Assembly (NCBI GenBank): GCA_002353575.1
Contig: DEJQ01000001.1
Coordinates: forward strand, 1 to 39,705
Reading direction: 5' to 3'
Length of the DNA: 39,705 bases
Source of the DNA: Prevotellaceae bacterium UBA2744
Lineage (GTDB): Bacteria > Bacteroidota > Bacteroidia > Bacteroidales > Bacteroidaceae
Shown here: in pieces, positions 39,527 to 39,705 of the stretch
Layout of the letters: each line of letters begins with the position of its first letter
How positions within the stretch are numbered: position 1 is the stretch's first letter
Program-made: the position numbers and the translations under genes
The notes under the pieces: model-generated
The model's input: only the letters and a program-made list of their open reading frames with translations
The model's database searches: none
Told to the model about the DNA's origin: nothing

Positions 39527-39705
39527 CTATCCCTCGTCTCCTTCGCCTACGACTGGTTCAGTCGGGTTGGTCGGCGTAGTCGAGCCAGTGCCGGAGTTTT
39601 CGTTACCGGTGTTACTGCTGGAGTTGCCACTGCTGGAGTTCTCGGAGTTTTCGGAATTTTCGGAATTAGGATCTCCGTCGTGTTCGCCCTCAGGGTCCTC
39701 CACGA
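39527..39705 (-). CDS. C-terminal end of a probable HU-family DNA-binding protein (partial)
   Basis: Only the last 59 codons are in the window. They are an Asn/Ser/Glu/Gly-rich tail (NSENSENSENSSSGNSSS, then PTNPTEPVVGEGDEG). Prevotella HU proteins of the long type end in such low-complexity tails and are followed by a smalltalk gene, as here. The DNA-binding domain itself lies outside, so the identity is inference from tail and neighbour. Confidence 0.45.
   Translation of the reverse strand, partial: VEDPEGEHDGDPNSENSENSENSSSGNSSSNTGNENSGTGSTTPTNPTEPVVGEGDEG

Noticed and set aside
1..39705. tRNA, rRNA, integrase, transposase or complete prophage genes
   Set aside because: I looked for tRNA-like arms in the gaps and for recombinase motifs and saw none. 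The smalltalk/HU tail is a chromosomal type of arrangement and not enough to call a prophage.

Overview
The window looks like chromosome from a Bacteroidales bacterium of the Prevotella (Segatella/Hallella) group. The main grounds are: many promoters with the Bacteroidota box TAnnTTTG (with a TTTG-like -33 element in the better cases) and few Shine-Dalgarno sequences; RprX/RprY; a DUF3868/DUF3575 plus DUF5119 fimbrial gene set; BspA-type leucine-rich-repeat proteins with type-IX-secretion-like C-termini; a dockerin protein; and a smalltalk-type small lipoprotein. All of this comes from reading the sequence; no database search was run.

Layout. 1-3480 (minus): fimbria (type V pilus) locus with a DUF3868/OmpA-like/DUF3575 protein, a DUF5119 lipoprotein and the start of a fimbrillin-like lipoprotein, interrupted by an intact MNT nucleotidyltransferase and a truncated HEPN gene. 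3829-8774 (plus): prfC, a Sua5/YrdC protein, a ClC chloride channel and fmt, tightly packed; then an ECF-type sigma factor (8932-9510). 9619-16488 (minus): sugar operon GH51 arabinofuranosidase, rhaB, rhaT, an FucI/AraA-like isomerase and rhaD, which together would release arabinose and catabolise L-rhamnose from pectin-type polymers. 16561-19783 (minus): FHA-like protein, HAD phosphatase, endonuclease III, and ribosomal proteins bL9, bS18 and bS6. 20011: a tiny two-helix membrane protein. 20257-22547: rprY/rprX. 22803-24962: an EF-G paralogue with degenerate GTPase motifs (EF-G2 type). 25147-26295: hemW. 26490: small Thr/Asp-rich lipoprotein.

Accessory half. 27235-29857 (plus) is a compact three-gene unit: putative HTH protein, secreted leucine-rich-repeat protein, membrane-anchored Ser/Thr kinase with an external coiled coil. 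29909-31808 holds a small secreted protein and a DUF4143 ATPase. 32063-37402 (minus) is a four-gene secreted-protein operon: a cohesin-like protein with a sorting tail, a 1036-residue BspA protein, a dockerin protein and a 57-residue protein with a KYxKP / IAASPE signature. It has a good -7 box, a ~215-nt leader and three TTAGCCCAT direct repeats just upstream. 37774-38340 is a ParE/RelE toxin-antitoxin pair with a palindrome over the antitoxin start. The end (38586-39705) is patchy: an orphan signal peptide, a short hypothetical gene, several families of 7-11 bp repeats, a smalltalk protein and the tail of a probable HU-family protein.

Most interesting: the cohesin-like/BspA/dockerin/small-protein operon; the HTH/LRR/kinase operon; and two copies of a hairpin element with compensatory base changes at the 3' ends of two small-protein genes (26829-26880 and 31993-32041).
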